Source of the DNA: SVTX01 sp045612105
GTDB lineage: Bacteria > Bacillota > Clostridia > Oscillospirales > CAG-272
DNA length: 64,000 bases
NCBI GenBank assembly: GCA_045612105.1
Contig: JAZKYL010000113.1
Location: forward strand, 186,001-250,000
Direction: 5' to 3'
Shown in pieces: positions 49,987 through 59,228 of the stretch. Position 1 is the first letter of the stretch. The number at the start of each line of letters is the position of its first letter. The translations under genes were made by a program, and so were the position numbers. Under the pieces are notes generated by a model that was not told the origin of the DNA, did not search any database, and saw nothing but the letters and a program-made list of their open reading frames with translations.

Positions 49987-52482
49987 ATGAAGAAATTTTT
50001 AGCAATCGTTTTAACAATTTGTATGATCGTGACTTCGACAGCGTTCGCCTTCCCATTCACAGCATTTGCGGAAGATGCTAATAGCACGATCACAGTTACC
50101 GACGTCGATTCATTGAATCAAGCAATCAAAGACATCGCTAACGGTGGAACTATTACCGTTAACGGTGACATGATTATTCCCGAGTCAAACAGTGGTTTCA
50201 CCTTCAGCTCCGGTGCGGGAAAAACATACACCATCACGGGCGGTTCATTTGACTTTTCCGCTCTGACTTCCAGTGACGGCGAAAGAGGCTTTGTTCACAT
50301 CAAAGACAACGTAACATTTGAAAATACAAAGTTTATCTTTGACTCCGCCAAAAATGACTATATCTTCGCTAACGGATACGATCTGACTATTTCAGAGACG
50401 GTTACTTTCGAGGGCGCAGCGGTGTACTTTTACGGCGGTGTTCTCAATGGAGGCTGCAAATCCGTCAACGTAACTCTTCTCAGCGGAAATTACAAAACAG
50501 TTTACGCTGCCAGTAATTCCAAACAAACCGTTTCAGGTGACGTTAATATTCACATTGGCGGAAGCGCAACCGTCACGGATATACTTGGAAACAGCGGAGG
50601 CAGTATCGTTGAAGGTGACGTTAACGTTCTTGTAGACGGCAATGCTGTTGCAAGCGGCGTTTACGGAGGTGGTAACGGCGGCACTGTCAATGGAAACGCT
50701 TATGTTACGGTTGGTGGCAACGCTGACATTAAGCTGATCTACGGCGGAGGTAGTGCCGGTACCATAAAGGGCAACACCTACGTTACTGTTAAAGATAGCG
50801 CTAATCCTAATTCAACTCCTTCGGATAGTAGCCATAACGGTGGCAACTACAACATTTACGGCGGAGGAAAAGGCACTATTGAAGGAAGTACTAACGTGTA
50901 CTTTATGGATAATGCCAAAGCAGGCTACGTAGTTGGCGGTATGGCTCCCGGTTCGAACGGATCTATCGCAAACGGTGCTAATGTTTATATTATGGGCGGC
51001 ACCACATATAGCGTTTACGGCTGCGGTACAAGTATAGATCACGGAACCGGTGCTAATATTATTATGACAGGCGGAACCGCTTGGCAGGTGTTTGGCGGCT
51101 GTGAGTCGTCAAGCGTTACCGGTGACGTTACTATAAAGCTTCTCGGTGGTACGGTTAAGCGTCGTGTTTATGGCGGTTGTTATAACGAAACCTCCGGACT
51201 TTCTTTTGGAACTTCTTACTCCGTAACAGGTAATATAACTTTGATAATTGACAGCAATGTAAACATCGATTTCTCTTCTACTGACAATGACAGAAGCATT
51301 TACGCTCATAGCCGACACGACAGCCCTTCTTCGGCAGAGATCTCTGCCATCTTGTTTACAGATTCCAACGCTTATAACACTTATAACAGTAAATTAGGTG
51401 CTCAGGATACCGCAATGAGCCTTATAATGGGCAATACCAGTTCCGCAGACGCAACCCACTGCCATTCCTACGCAATAAACGACAATATAGTCACACAAAC
51501 TTGTACCTGCGGCAATTCTGCAGCTGCTACAATTACGGCAAGAAATACAACGTATACCGGGGAAGAGATCAATGCAAGCATTGAGTATTCTGAACAATGG
51601 GAATATGATAAATTCGAAGTGGTTCATTCCAATAACGTAAATGCCGGCACCGCAACTGCTACGTTCAGCGTTTACAACAATCAAGTTCATTCTGTAAGCT
51701 ACAGCATTTTTAAGAGAACGCAAAAGGCTCCATCTGTTACGACCGATAATAACACTATCAAGGGTCTTACCACTGCTATGGAATACAGTAATGATAATGG
51801 TGCAACATATACAGCTGTTACCAACCCCGAAATGACCTTTGAAGCAGGCAAATATTACGTTCGCTACGCAGCAATCGGTGAAAACGTTGCGGCATCACCC
51901 GTAACCAAGGTATTCTTCGGAAGCGGTATTTCCGCAAACAAGGTAAGCGCACTTAATGGAAAGACCGTTGAGGTCATAATCAATATGCCTGTTAACTCGG
52001 GTATAAGCACTCTTGATCTTGCTATATCTTATAATACTACTGCGCTTACTCTTGACAACGTAACCGTTGGAAGCGTTGTTGGAGCAACTTACGCCAACGG
52101 AAAGCTTACTTGGAGCGGCGAGAATACAACAAAAACCGGAATTCTCGCAAAACTTACTTTCACTGTAAGCGAAACCGCAGCAATAGGCAGTTATGATATA
52201 ACACTTTCTCAAGAGGGCTTCAGCATCGAAAACGGAACAATCAACGTTGTTGAATACGTTACCGGTGATGTTGGCGGTGACGATGGAAAGATCACTATTT
52301 CCGATATCGTAGACTTAAGAAATGCAATAGCCAATGCAGAAACCGGGACTCTTGCAAGCGGTGCTGACGCAAACGGTGACGGTGCAGTAGATGTCCGGGA
52401 TCTTATAGTTATTCGTCAATACATAGCCAACTATGACTATGATGCAGGAGAATCATCTGTAGTTCTCGGCGGCGCACAGTAA
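49987..52482 (+). CDS. Secreted protein with beta-repeat region, cohesin-like and dockerin domains
   Basis: An 831-residue exported protein. The signal peptide is residues 1-30 (ending TAFAED). Residues about 205-415 are Gly-rich repeats of about 30 residues (VYGGGNGGTVNGNAYVTVGG and relatives), probably a beta-helix. A CxCG segment and an Ig-like part follow. Residues about 646-755 look like a cohesin (KTVEVIINMPVNSGISTLDL, ISYNTTALTLDNVTVGSVVG). Residues about 758-820 are a dockerin with two calcium loops, DVGGDDGKITISD and DANGDGAVDVRD, each followed by a helix (LRNAI, IRQYI). It is therefore both a binder and a bound partner in a cellulosome-like assembly. The ATG at 49987 after AGGAGTG replaces an upstream frame. 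Two TATAAT boxes (49907, 49930) lie upstream. Confidence 0.82.
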   Translation: MKKFLAIVLTICMIVTSTAFAFPFTAFAEDANSTITVTDVDSLNQAIKDIANGGTITVNGDMIIPESNSGFTFSSGAGKTYTITGGSFDFSALTSSDGERGFVHIKDNVTFENTKFIFDSAKNDYIFANGYDLTISETVTFEGAAVYFYGGVLNGGCKSVNVTLLSGNYKTVYAASNSKQTVSGDVNIHIGGSATVTDILGNSGGSIVEGDVNVLVDGNAVASGVYGGGNGGTVNGNAYVTVGGNADIKLIYGGGSAGTIKGNTYVTVKDSANPNSTPSDSSHNGGNYNIYGGGKGTIEGSTNVYFMDNAKAGYVVGGMAPGSNGSIANGANVYIMGGTTYSVYGCGTSIDHGTGANIIMTGGTAWQVFGGCESSSVTGDVTIKLLGGTVKRRVYGGCYNETSGLSFGTSYSVTGNITLIIDSNVNIDFSSTDNDRSIYAHSRHDSPSSAEISAILFTDSNAYNTYNSKLGAQDTAMSLIMGNTSSADATHCHSYAINDNIVTQTCTCGNSAAATITARNTTYTGEEINASIEYSEQWEYDKFEVVHSNNVNAGTATATFSVYNNQVHSVSYSIFKRTQKAPSVTTDNNTIKGLTTAMEYSNDNGATYTAVTNPEMTFEAGKYYVRYAAIGENVAASPVTKVFFGSGISANKVSALNGKTVEVIINMPVNSGISTLDLAISYNTTALTLDNVTVGSVVGATYANGKLTWSGENTTKTGILAKLTFTVSETAAIGSYDITLSQEGFSIENGTINVVEYVTGDVGGDDGKITISDIVDLRNAIANAETGTLASGADANGDGAVDVRDLIVIRQYIANYDYDAGESSVVLGGAQ

Positions 52483-52497
52483 GTTCATTATACAATC

Positions 52498-52531
52498 AAC
52501 TCACCCTTGGATCATTCAAGGGTGAGTTTTT
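52498..52531 (+). terminator. Intrinsic terminator after the cohesin-dockerin gene
   Basis: AACTCACCCTT (52498-52508) pairs with AAGGGTGAGTT (52518-52528) and is followed by TTT. Confidence 0.9.
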
Positions 52532-52586
52532 ATATGTAAAATTTGATAAAATTGTAATAATATATAAAATATTTACAATTAATGTG

Positions 52587-52615
52587 TTTACAAGTAGCAA
52601 AAAAAGTAGTAAAAT
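52587..52615 (+). promoter_or_regulatory. Promoter of the pyrH-frr block
   Basis: TTTACA (52587-52592), a 17-base spacer and TAAAAT (52610-52615), 35 bases before the ATG at 52650. Confidence 0.7.
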
Positions 52616-52649
52616 ATTTGGTAGAATTTATTACTTTGGGAGAATAGCA

Positions 52650-53366
52650 ATGTCAAAACCTATTTACAATAGAATTTTAGTAAAAATATCAGGCGAAGCA
52701 CTCAAAAACGGATGTGAAAATGACATTCTCGATTTTGATTTTGTTGATAAAGTAGTCGAATCAATCGATAAGTGCCTTAAGGCAGGTGTTGAAGTAGCGA
52801 TCATCGTCGGTGCCGGAAATATCTGGCGCGGTGCAAGAAAGGGCGTGGGTATGAACCGAGCAAGAGCCGATCATATGGGTATGCTCGCAACTGTCATCAA
52901 CTCTTTAGCTCTTCAGGATGCGTTTATCCGACAGGGAATAGACGCAAAGGTTCTTTCTTCCGTAGAAATGAACACATTTGCTGATTTCTATACCCAGAGA
53001 GACGCAGACAAATATCTTTCCGAAGGTAAGGTCGTTATTTTTGGTGGCGGTCTCGGAGCTCCTTATTTCTCCACCGACACTCCCGCAGTTGTTCGTGCCG
53101 CTGAAATAGGTGCTGATATTGTTCTTATGGCAAAGAACGTTGACGGTCTTTATACCGCTGACCCCAAGAAAGATCCTACGGCTACTCGTTATGATGACGT
53201 TACTTATGCAGAGATCCTCGACAAGAATCTCAAAGCCTTTGATTTGACAGCAGTTTCTTTCTGTAACGAAAATAACATAGATTGCTACGCATTCGCTCTT
53301 TCTGATCCCGAAAATATTTACCGTGCCGTAATGGGTAACACCACAGGAACTAAAATGCATAAATAA
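52650..53366 (+). CDS. pyrH: UMP kinase
   Basis: A 238-residue hexameric kinase of the amino acid kinase fold that phosphorylates UMP to UDP. Motifs: RILVKISGEALKNG, VVIFGGGLGAPYFSTDTPAV with the UMP/phosphate site, and AKNVDGLYTADPKKDP for ATP. The start MSKPIYNR at 52650 aligns with the family N-terminus; AGAATAGCA is a weak ribosome binding site. In most Firmicutes pyrH follows rpsB-tsf, but here the cohesin-dockerin gene stands upstream and pyrH has its own promoter. frr follows 36 bases downstream. Confidence 0.96.
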   Translation: MSKPIYNRILVKISGEALKNGCENDILDFDFVDKVVESIDKCLKAGVEVAIIVGAGNIWRGARKGVGMNRARADHMGMLATVINSLALQDAFIRQGIDAKVLSSVEMNTFADFYTQRDADKYLSEGKVVIFGGGLGAPYFSTDTPAVVRAAEIGADIVLMAKNVDGLYTADPKKDPTATRYDDVTYAEILDKNLKAFDLTAVSFCNENNIDCYAFALSDPENIYRAVMGNTTGTKMHK

Positions 53367-53401
53367 GATTAATATTTATATACATAGAAAGGGAATCAAT
53401 T

Positions 53402-53956
53402 ATGAATTACAACACTAAAGATCTTGAAGCAAAAATGCAAAAAACTATTGCATCCTATGAAACTAATCTCGACACTATTCGCGCAAGCCAGGCAAATCCT
53501 GCGGTTCTTAATCGAGTTACCTTTGATTATTGGGGTTCTCCCGCTGAAATTACCGCAATGGCTAACGTAAGAGTTGCAGATGCCAAGACCCTTGAAATAA
53601 TCCCTTACGATGCAAGCACACTTAAGGCAATGGAAAAGGCTATTCAAACCTCCGATATAGGAATCAATCCCTCTAACGATGGTAAGATTATTCGCCTCGT
53701 ATTTCCCCAGCTTACCGAAGAAAGACGTAAAGAGCTTGCAAAGCAGGTACAGAAAATGGGAGAAGATGCTAAAGTAGCAGTAAGAAACCTCAGAAGAACC
53801 GCCAATGATGATATTAAGAAGCAGAAAAAAGACGGACTTCTTACAGAAGACGACGTAAAGAATGCTGAAAAATCGGTTCAGGATATCACCGATAAGTTTA
53901 TTAAGAATATCGATGCTATCACATCCGCTAAGGAAAAGGCTGTAATGAAGGTTTGA
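53402..53956 (+). CDS. frr: Ribosome recycling factor
   Basis: A 184-residue protein that, with EF-G, splits post-termination ribosomes. It has the three-helix bundle and small beta domain of RRF: VTFDYWGSPAEITAMANVRV and VFPQLTEERRKELAKQVQKM are diagnostic, as is the C-terminal EKSVQDITDKFIKNID. The ATG follows AAAGGGAATC. A hairpin (53977-54003) separates it from uppS, so it may be the end of a short pyrH-frr transcript. Confidence 0.96.
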   Translation: MNYNTKDLEAKMQKTIASYETNLDTIRASQANPAVLNRVTFDYWGSPAEITAMANVRVADAKTLEIIPYDASTLKAMEKAIQTSDIGINPSNDGKIIRLVFPQLTEERRKELAKQVQKMGEDAKVAVRNLRRTANDDIKKQKKDGLLTEDDVKNAEKSVQDITDKFIKNIDAITSAKEKAVMKV

Positions 53957-53976
53957 TCCTCAAAAAACTATACAAT

Positions 53977-54003
53977 TAGAGCGGAAGATTTAACTTCCGC
54001 TTT
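53977..54003 (+). terminator. Terminator-like hairpin between frr and uppS
   Basis: GCGGAAG (53981-53987) pairs with CTTCCGC (53994-54000) around a 6-base loop, with a short TTTAATT tail. It may attenuate rather than fully stop transcription. Confidence 0.6.
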
Positions 54004-54040
54004 AATTGCATAACATATATTTTAAGTATTTGGAGTTTAT

Positions 54041-54757
54041 ATGACGGATAATTATATCGTTAAAGTTGACGAAAGGCTTAAACATATTGCGTTTATTATG
54101 GACGGAAACGGCAGGTGGGCAAATTCACGCAATATGCCGCGTGAATACGGTCACAAACACGGTGCACGGGTTTTTCGTGAAATAACCGAATATTGCCACA
54201 AAATCGGTATAAAATATATCACAGTATATGCTTTTTCTACCGAGAATTGGAAACGTCCTAAAAGTGAAGTAAATGCAATAATGAAACTGCTTGACGAATA
54301 TCTTGACAAGCAAAGACCTGAAAACGCAAGTATTCGTTTTATTGGTGATATCAGCAAACTTGATGACAAGTTAATTGCTAAAATCAGAGCAATGGAGCAA
54401 GAAACAGCCGGGCACGAATCTGTTTTGAACGTAGCTATGAATTACGGCTCGCGAGCTGAGATCGTCAACGCATTCAATAAGCTGATAGCACAAGGCAAGA
54501 CCGATGTTACAGCGGATGATATAAATTCCGCACTATATACCGGAGATTGTCCCGACCCTGATCTTATTGTTCGCACCGGAGGAGATCTCAGAATCTCAAA
54601 CTTTCTGCTTTGGCAAGCAGCATATTCGGAACTTTATTTTACTGAAACGCTTTGGCCGGATATGACCGGCGATGACGTTGATAAAGCTATCGAAGACTTT
54701 TATACAAGAAAGCGTCGTTTCGGCGGCTTAGATAAAAAAACCGAAAAGAAGGATTGA
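54041..54757 (+). CDS. uppS: Isoprenyl transferase (undecaprenyl diphosphate synthase)
   Basis: A 238-residue cis-prenyltransferase that extends farnesyl diphosphate with isopentenyl units to C55, the lipid carrier for peptidoglycan. Motifs: HIAFIMDGNGRWA with the catalytic aspartate, TVYAFSTENWKRP, and the C-terminal DLIVRTGGDLRISNFLLWQ. The ATG follows TTTGGAG; the stop is 3 bases before the cdsA ATG, so translation is coupled. It draws on the MEP pathway genes dxr and ispG downstream and ispE elsewhere in the window. Confidence 0.96.
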   Translation: MTDNYIVKVDERLKHIAFIMDGNGRWANSRNMPREYGHKHGARVFREITEYCHKIGIKYITVYAFSTENWKRPKSEVNAIMKLLDEYLDKQRPENASIRFIGDISKLDDKLIAKIRAMEQETAGHESVLNVAMNYGSRAEIVNAFNKLIAQGKTDVTADDINSALYTGDCPDPDLIVRTGGDLRISNFLLWQAAYSELYFTETLWPDMTGDDVDKAIEDFYTRKRRFGGLDKKTEKKD

Positions 54758-54760
54758 TTT

Positions 54761-55633
54761 ATGTTAAAGAGAATTATTACTTCTATTGTCGCACTATGCG
54801 TTTTTGTTCCGGTACTAATATTCAGCGATACGTGGATATTCCCGATAATTATGTCTGCATGCGCCGTTGTTGGTGTATGTGAAATGATGTTTTGTCAAGG
54901 ATTCAAGAAAAATCTGTTTCTAATAATTCCCATATCTCTCGTGGCGGCATTTTTCCCGCTGTTTGCAAGATATTCTTATCTTAGCACAGCTGCCCAATTA
55001 AGCTCTCTTCGTGAATTGCTGAAGCTTGCTATAAGTGTAGCATTTGTTATTGCGCTCTATGTCTTTGGCGTGGCTGTATTTGCTAACAAGACCGTGAATG
55101 TTACCGATGCGGGCCTGCTTTTCGCGACGTCGTTCTACATAATCGCTGCATTCACCTCCATTGTATACATCCATGATTACATTCAGGGAGGGGAGTACAT
55201 TTATCTGCTCACCTTTATCTGCGCTTGGGTCACCGATATTTTTGCATATTTTACAGGCAGATTTCTTGGCAAGCATAAGCTTATTCCTGCAGTCAGTCCC
55301 AAAAAGACTGTGGAGGGTGCTATCGGTGGAATAGTTTTCTGCGTTGGAGCTGTTGTTTTATTTGGATTCATTATCGAAAAATTCTTCAATCCCAACGGTG
55401 CCATCAGTGCGAATTATCTCATTCTCGCTATAAGCGGAATATTCATTTCTGTCGTCTCCCAGATCGGCGATCTTATAATGTCTGTTATCAAAAGACATTA
55501 TGGCATAAAGGACTACGGCAAACTTTTCCCGGGTCACGGAGGAATTCTCGATAGATTTGATTCGGTTTTAGCCGTTTCGCTTCTTCTTGCGGTTATTTGC
55601 TCATATTTTGAGCTTTTACCACTTATTGCATAA
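54761..55633 (+). CDS. cdsA: Phosphatidate cytidylyltransferase
   Basis: A 290-residue membrane enzyme making CDP-diacylglycerol, the precursor of phosphatidylglycerol and other phospholipids. It has about eight membrane helices. The family signature S-x-D-R-x-D-S is GKLFPGHGGILDRFDSVLA near the C-terminus, and SPKKTVEGAIGG precedes it. The length is typical. It starts 3 bases after uppS, with AAGGATT before the ATG, and is followed 18 bases later by dxr. Confidence 0.95.
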   Translation: MLKRIITSIVALCVFVPVLIFSDTWIFPIIMSACAVVGVCEMMFCQGFKKNLFLIIPISLVAAFFPLFARYSYLSTAAQLSSLRELLKLAISVAFVIALYVFGVAVFANKTVNVTDAGLLFATSFYIIAAFTSIVYIHDYIQGGEYIYLLTFICAWVTDIFAYFTGRFLGKHKLIPAVSPKKTVEGAIGGIVFCVGAVVLFGFIIEKFFNPNGAISANYLILAISGIFISVVSQIGDLIMSVIKRHYGIKDYGKLFPGHGGILDRFDSVLAVSLLLAVICSYFELLPLIA

Positions 55634-55651
55634 AAGTTTAAGGATTATAAT

Positions 55652-56830
55652 ATGAATTTAAACAAACCAAGTATGATAGTTCTGGGCTCCACGGGTTCCG
55701 TTGGAGAGCAGGCAATAGACGTTTCCCAAAAGTTCGGCGTCACAGTCGATGCAATATCGGCTCATAAAAACGTTAAAAGGGTTGAAGAACAGGCACGAGC
55801 ATTTAACGTGAAGGCTTGTGCGATGAGTAACCCAAATGCCGCCAAGGATCTTCGTGACCGTCTCAAGGATACACGCATCAAAGTCTACTGTGGTACAGAA
55901 GGCATTTGTGAAATGATATCCGAGACTAAAAGCTCGTCAGAGAGTCAGATAGTTGAAAACTCTATCGTAGGAGAAGCGGGACTAAAACCAACTCTTGCAA
56001 CCTTGAATGCAGGTAAAAAGCTTGCTTTGGCTAATAAAGAATCCCTTGTAGTTGGCGGCGATGCCGTTATGGCTTTGGCAAGAGAAAAGGGTATAGATAT
56101 CTTGCCCGTAGACAGTGAACATTGCGCCATATTCCAATGTTTGCGTTCTGGAAAACAGAGCGAAATCAAAAACATTATCCTGACCGCTTCTGGAGGCCCT
56201 TTTTATGGATATTCCAAAGAACAGTTAAAAAATGCTACTTTGGAATCTGCTTTGGCTCATCCTACCTGGTCAATGGGCGCGAAAATTACCGTAGACAGCG
56301 CATCACTTATGAATAAAGGATTTGAAGTGATCGAAGCAATCCATCTTTTTGGAGTAAAACCCGAACAGATAAAAGTTGTTGTGCATAGGGAAAGTATAAT
56401 CCACTCTGCGGTAGAATATATTGATAACAGTGTTATTGCCCAGATGTCTGTCCCCGATATGCGACATTGTGTACAGTACGCACTTACTCATCCTGAAAGA
56501 GGAGAGGCAACCACCGAAGAGCTTGATTTGTTCTCTATAGGTAAATTGACTTTCAGTCGTCCCGATACCGAAACGTTCGTACTGCTTGCCAAGGCTTTTG
56601 AAGCAATTAAGCTTGGCGGTGCTATCCCTGCGATACTCAATGCTGCAAATGAAGAAGCTGTTGCGGCATTTTTAGCTAAAAAAATAACTTTTTACGATAT
56701 TTTTGAAGTTGTTTGCGAAACTGTCAACGGATTGAATGCTCGCAAAACAGTTAATGATCTTGACGGTATTCTTGCGTCCGCCAAAGAGGCAAGAATATAC
56801 GCAAACAACCTTATAAACAAACGCAAATAA
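55652..56830 (+). CDS. dxr: 1-deoxy-D-xylulose 5-phosphate reductoisomerase
   Basis: A 392-residue NADPH-dependent enzyme that makes methylerythritol phosphate in the MEP pathway. The NADPH loop is VLGSTGSVGEQAIDV, the metal-binding residues are in ILPVDSEHCAIFQCL and NEEAVAAF, and NKESLVVGG and MNKGFEVIEA are conserved. It is the target of fosmidomycin in other bacteria (established). TAAGGATTATAAT precedes the ATG. It leads into rseP after 17 bases. Confidence 0.96.
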   Translation: MNLNKPSMIVLGSTGSVGEQAIDVSQKFGVTVDAISAHKNVKRVEEQARAFNVKACAMSNPNAAKDLRDRLKDTRIKVYCGTEGICEMISETKSSSESQIVENSIVGEAGLKPTLATLNAGKKLALANKESLVVGGDAVMALAREKGIDILPVDSEHCAIFQCLRSGKQSEIKNIILTASGGPFYGYSKEQLKNATLESALAHPTWSMGAKITVDSASLMNKGFEVIEAIHLFGVKPEQIKVVVHRESIIHSAVEYIDNSVIAQMSVPDMRHCVQYALTHPERGEATTEELDLFSIGKLTFSRPDTETFVLLAKAFEAIKLGGAIPAILNAANEEAVAAFLAKKITFYDIFEVVCETVNGLNARKTVNDLDGILASAKEARIYANNLINKRK

Positions 56831-56847
56831 ACCTGAACGGAGAATTT

Positions 56848-58068
56848 ATGAACACGATCCTGTATCTTTTGCTGACCCTCGTTTTACTCAGCATTATGGT
56901 AGTTATCCATGAGCTTGGACACTTTTTGTTTGCCAAGCTTTTTAAGGTTACAGTGCTGGAGTTTTCAATAGGAATGGGGCCAGCCATTTTTACAACCGGA
57001 AAAAAGAAAAACAAAGAATCAACTGATACAACCGAGGAAAGTAATCTTGGTAATACATTCCGTTCAAACGAAAGTCAAAATGAGACAACCGAAGAAACAT
57101 CTCCTTCCATCGACACTGATGATATTCTCAACACATCCGCTTTAGAAAATAATAGCGTACAAGAATCAGAATCAACAAACGAAAAAACGGTATTCAGTAT
57201 AAGAGCCTTTCCAATCGGCGGATACGTCAGCATGGCGGGTGAGGATGAAGCTTCGACGGACAAAAACGCATTTTGCAATAAACCCGTTTGGCAGAGATTT
57301 ATTATCACCGTAGCAGGTGCCGTAATGAATATACTGCTTGGAATAATCTGTATGTTTTCTCTCGTAGGAATTGAATGTGCGCAGAATGACTTTTTGGCGT
57401 CAAATGTGATTGGTGGCTTTCAGGAGAAGGCTATTTCAAACACCTGTGAGAATCCTTTAATGGTTGGTGACAAGATCATCAAGGTTGACGGTGTAAGCGT
57501 ACACACCGGTAATGAGCTTGTATATGAAATAATAAACAGCGGCTACGAGCCTATCGATCTTGTGGTCGTCCGTGATGGAAAGGAAGTAACTCTTGAAAGA
57601 GTAACCTTCCCGACAGAGGAAACCGCAGGGACCACCATCGGAATATACGATTTCAAGGTCATGAAAGAGGAAGTAACCTTCAGATCAGTAATGAAACACT
57701 CCGTATTCCGCTCATTTTCAACAATCAAAGTCATAACCGACAGCTTAAAAGATATGCTTACGGGTAGGTACGGAGCCGAGGCTGTTTCAGGACCTATCGG
57801 AATGGCAGGAGCCGTGGGAGAGGCAACTAAAAGTGGAATAAATTCACTTTTATATTTGTTTACGCTTATTACTATGAATCTTGGAGTATTCAATTTGCTC
57901 CCTTTACCTGCCCTTGACGGCGGCAGAATAATCTTCCTCATAATCGAAGGAATTGCCAGAAAACCCGTAAAAAGAGAGATTGAACAAACAATAAACACCG
58001 TCGGCTTAATGCTTTTGATGGCCCTTATGTTGTTTGTAACGCTGAAAGACATCGTAAATTTGTTCTGA
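56848..58068 (+). CDS. rseP: Site-2 (RIP) membrane metalloprotease RseP/RasP with acidic insert
   Basis: A 406-residue intramembrane zinc protease that cleaves anti-sigma factors and signal peptide remnants in the membrane. The zinc motif HELGH is residues 21-25 in the first helix, and the second half of the active site is NLLPLPALDGGRII near the C-terminus. A PDZ domain (about 190-270) has NPLMVGDKIIKVDGVSV. Between helix 1 and IRAFPIGGYVSMAGE there is an insert of about 60 residues (about 52-113), rich in Ser, Thr, Glu and Asn (ESTDTTEESNLGN), absent from typical RseP. The gene sits in the usual dxr-rseP order, with ACGGAGAA before the ATG. Confidence 0.93.
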   Translation: MNTILYLLLTLVLLSIMVVIHELGHFLFAKLFKVTVLEFSIGMGPAIFTTGKKKNKESTDTTEESNLGNTFRSNESQNETTEETSPSIDTDDILNTSALENNSVQESESTNEKTVFSIRAFPIGGYVSMAGEDEASTDKNAFCNKPVWQRFIITVAGAVMNILLGIICMFSLVGIECAQNDFLASNVIGGFQEKAISNTCENPLMVGDKIIKVDGVSVHTGNELVYEIINSGYEPIDLVVVRDGKEVTLERVTFPTEETAGTTIGIYDFKVMKEEVTFRSVMKHSVFRSFSTIKVITDSLKDMLTGRYGAEAVSGPIGMAGAVGEATKSGINSLLYLFTLITMNLGVFNLLPLPALDGGRIIFLIIEGIARKPVKREIEQTINTVGLMLLMALMLFVTLKDIVNLF

Positions 58069-58131
58069 TGTTCCAAAAATGGGACTATAAGCAGTGTATA
58101 ATAAAAGCATCTTTATTAAGGAGAAATATCA

Positions 58132-59223
58132 ATGATCTACAATGATATCCGAAGAAAAACGTACGAAATCAATATTGGTGGCATTAGGATAGGCGGTAAT
58201 AATAAGATCGCAATTCAATCTATGACCAATACCGATACTAAAGATGCTATTGCTACGCTTGATCAGATCAAAAAACTTGCAAGTGCAGGCTGTGACATAG
58301 TCAGAATAACCGTTCCTGACGAAGAAGCTGCTGAAACTGTCCGATTTATAAAAGAATCGGGCATCCGCACACCGATAGTTGCAGATATACACTTCGATTA
58401 CCGTGCTGCTTTGAAATCTGCCGAATACGGAGTTGATAAGATCCGCATAAACCCCGGCAACATAGGTGATGAAGACAGAGTTAAAGCTGTTGTAGATGCC
58501 TGCAAAACAAAAAACATCCCTATCAGAATAGGTGTAAACAGTGGCTCTGTGGAGAAGCATATTCTCGCAAAATACGGCTCACCCACACCCGAAGCGCTTT
58601 GCGAAAGCGCTCTTTATCACGCATCCATACTTGAAAAATATGACTTTTACGACACCGCAATATCAATTAAATCCTCAGATGTGTCAACTATGATTGCGGC
58701 TAATAGATTAGTTGCAGAAAAATGTGATTATCCTATACACATTGGAGTTACCGAGGCAGGAGACGCAAGGAGGGGAACTATCAAGAGCGCAATCGGTATC
58801 GGCGCATTGCTTTGCGACGGTATCGGCGACACTTTGCGCGTATCCCTCACTGCAGATCCTGTAAACGAGATTGGCGCTGCCAAAGATCTTCTCACTGCCC
58901 TGAATATTGAAGGGCAGTGCGGAATGAATATCGTCAGCTGTCCTACCTGCGGAAGAACCAAAATAGACCTCATATCTCTTTCCGCAAAATTTGAAGATGC
59001 AATAAAAGCCGAAAAGCTTGAAGATCTGCCTATTACAGTTGCTCTTATGGGATGTATTGTTAACGGTCCCGGTGAAGCACACGAAGCAGATATCGGAATC
59101 GCCGGTGGTAAAGGAGAAGCTTTGCTTTTTGCTCACGGGCAGACTATAGGAAAAATCAAAGAAGAAGAAATAATCCCTAAACTTATCGATGAGATCAAAA
59201 AAATCAAGGAAAACAAAAATTAA
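58132..59223 (+). CDS. ispG: 4-hydroxy-3-methylbut-2-enyl diphosphate synthase (IspG)
   Basis: A 363-residue [4Fe-4S] enzyme that converts MEcPP to HMBPP. It begins RKTYEINIGGIRIGGNNKIA, and the TIM-barrel part includes VADIHFDYRAALKS. The cluster-binding cysteines are in SCPTCGRTKIDL and MGCIVNGPGEAHEAD near the C-terminus. The ATG follows TAAGGAGAAA. A TATAAT at 58097-58102 is seen upstream, but no good -35, so the gene may be read with rseP. It precedes polC by 5 bases, in the place where Bacillus has proS. Confidence 0.96.
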   Translation: MIYNDIRRKTYEINIGGIRIGGNNKIAIQSMTNTDTKDAIATLDQIKKLASAGCDIVRITVPDEEAAETVRFIKESGIRTPIVADIHFDYRAALKSAEYGVDKIRINPGNIGDEDRVKAVVDACKTKNIPIRIGVNSGSVEKHILAKYGSPTPEALCESALYHASILEKYDFYDTAISIKSSDVSTMIAANRLVAEKCDYPIHIGVTEAGDARRGTIKSAIGIGALLCDGIGDTLRVSLTADPVNEIGAAKDLLTALNIEGQCGMNIVSCPTCGRTKIDLISLSAKFEDAIKAEKLEDLPITVALMGCIVNGPGEAHEADIGIAGGKGEALLFAHGQTIGKIKEEEIIPKLIDEIKKIKENKN

Positions 59224-59228
59224 TAACT

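Noticed and set aside
58071..58102. Promoter for ispG
   Set aside because: TATAAT is good, but the best -35 (TTCCAA) is 20 bases away, outside usual spacing.
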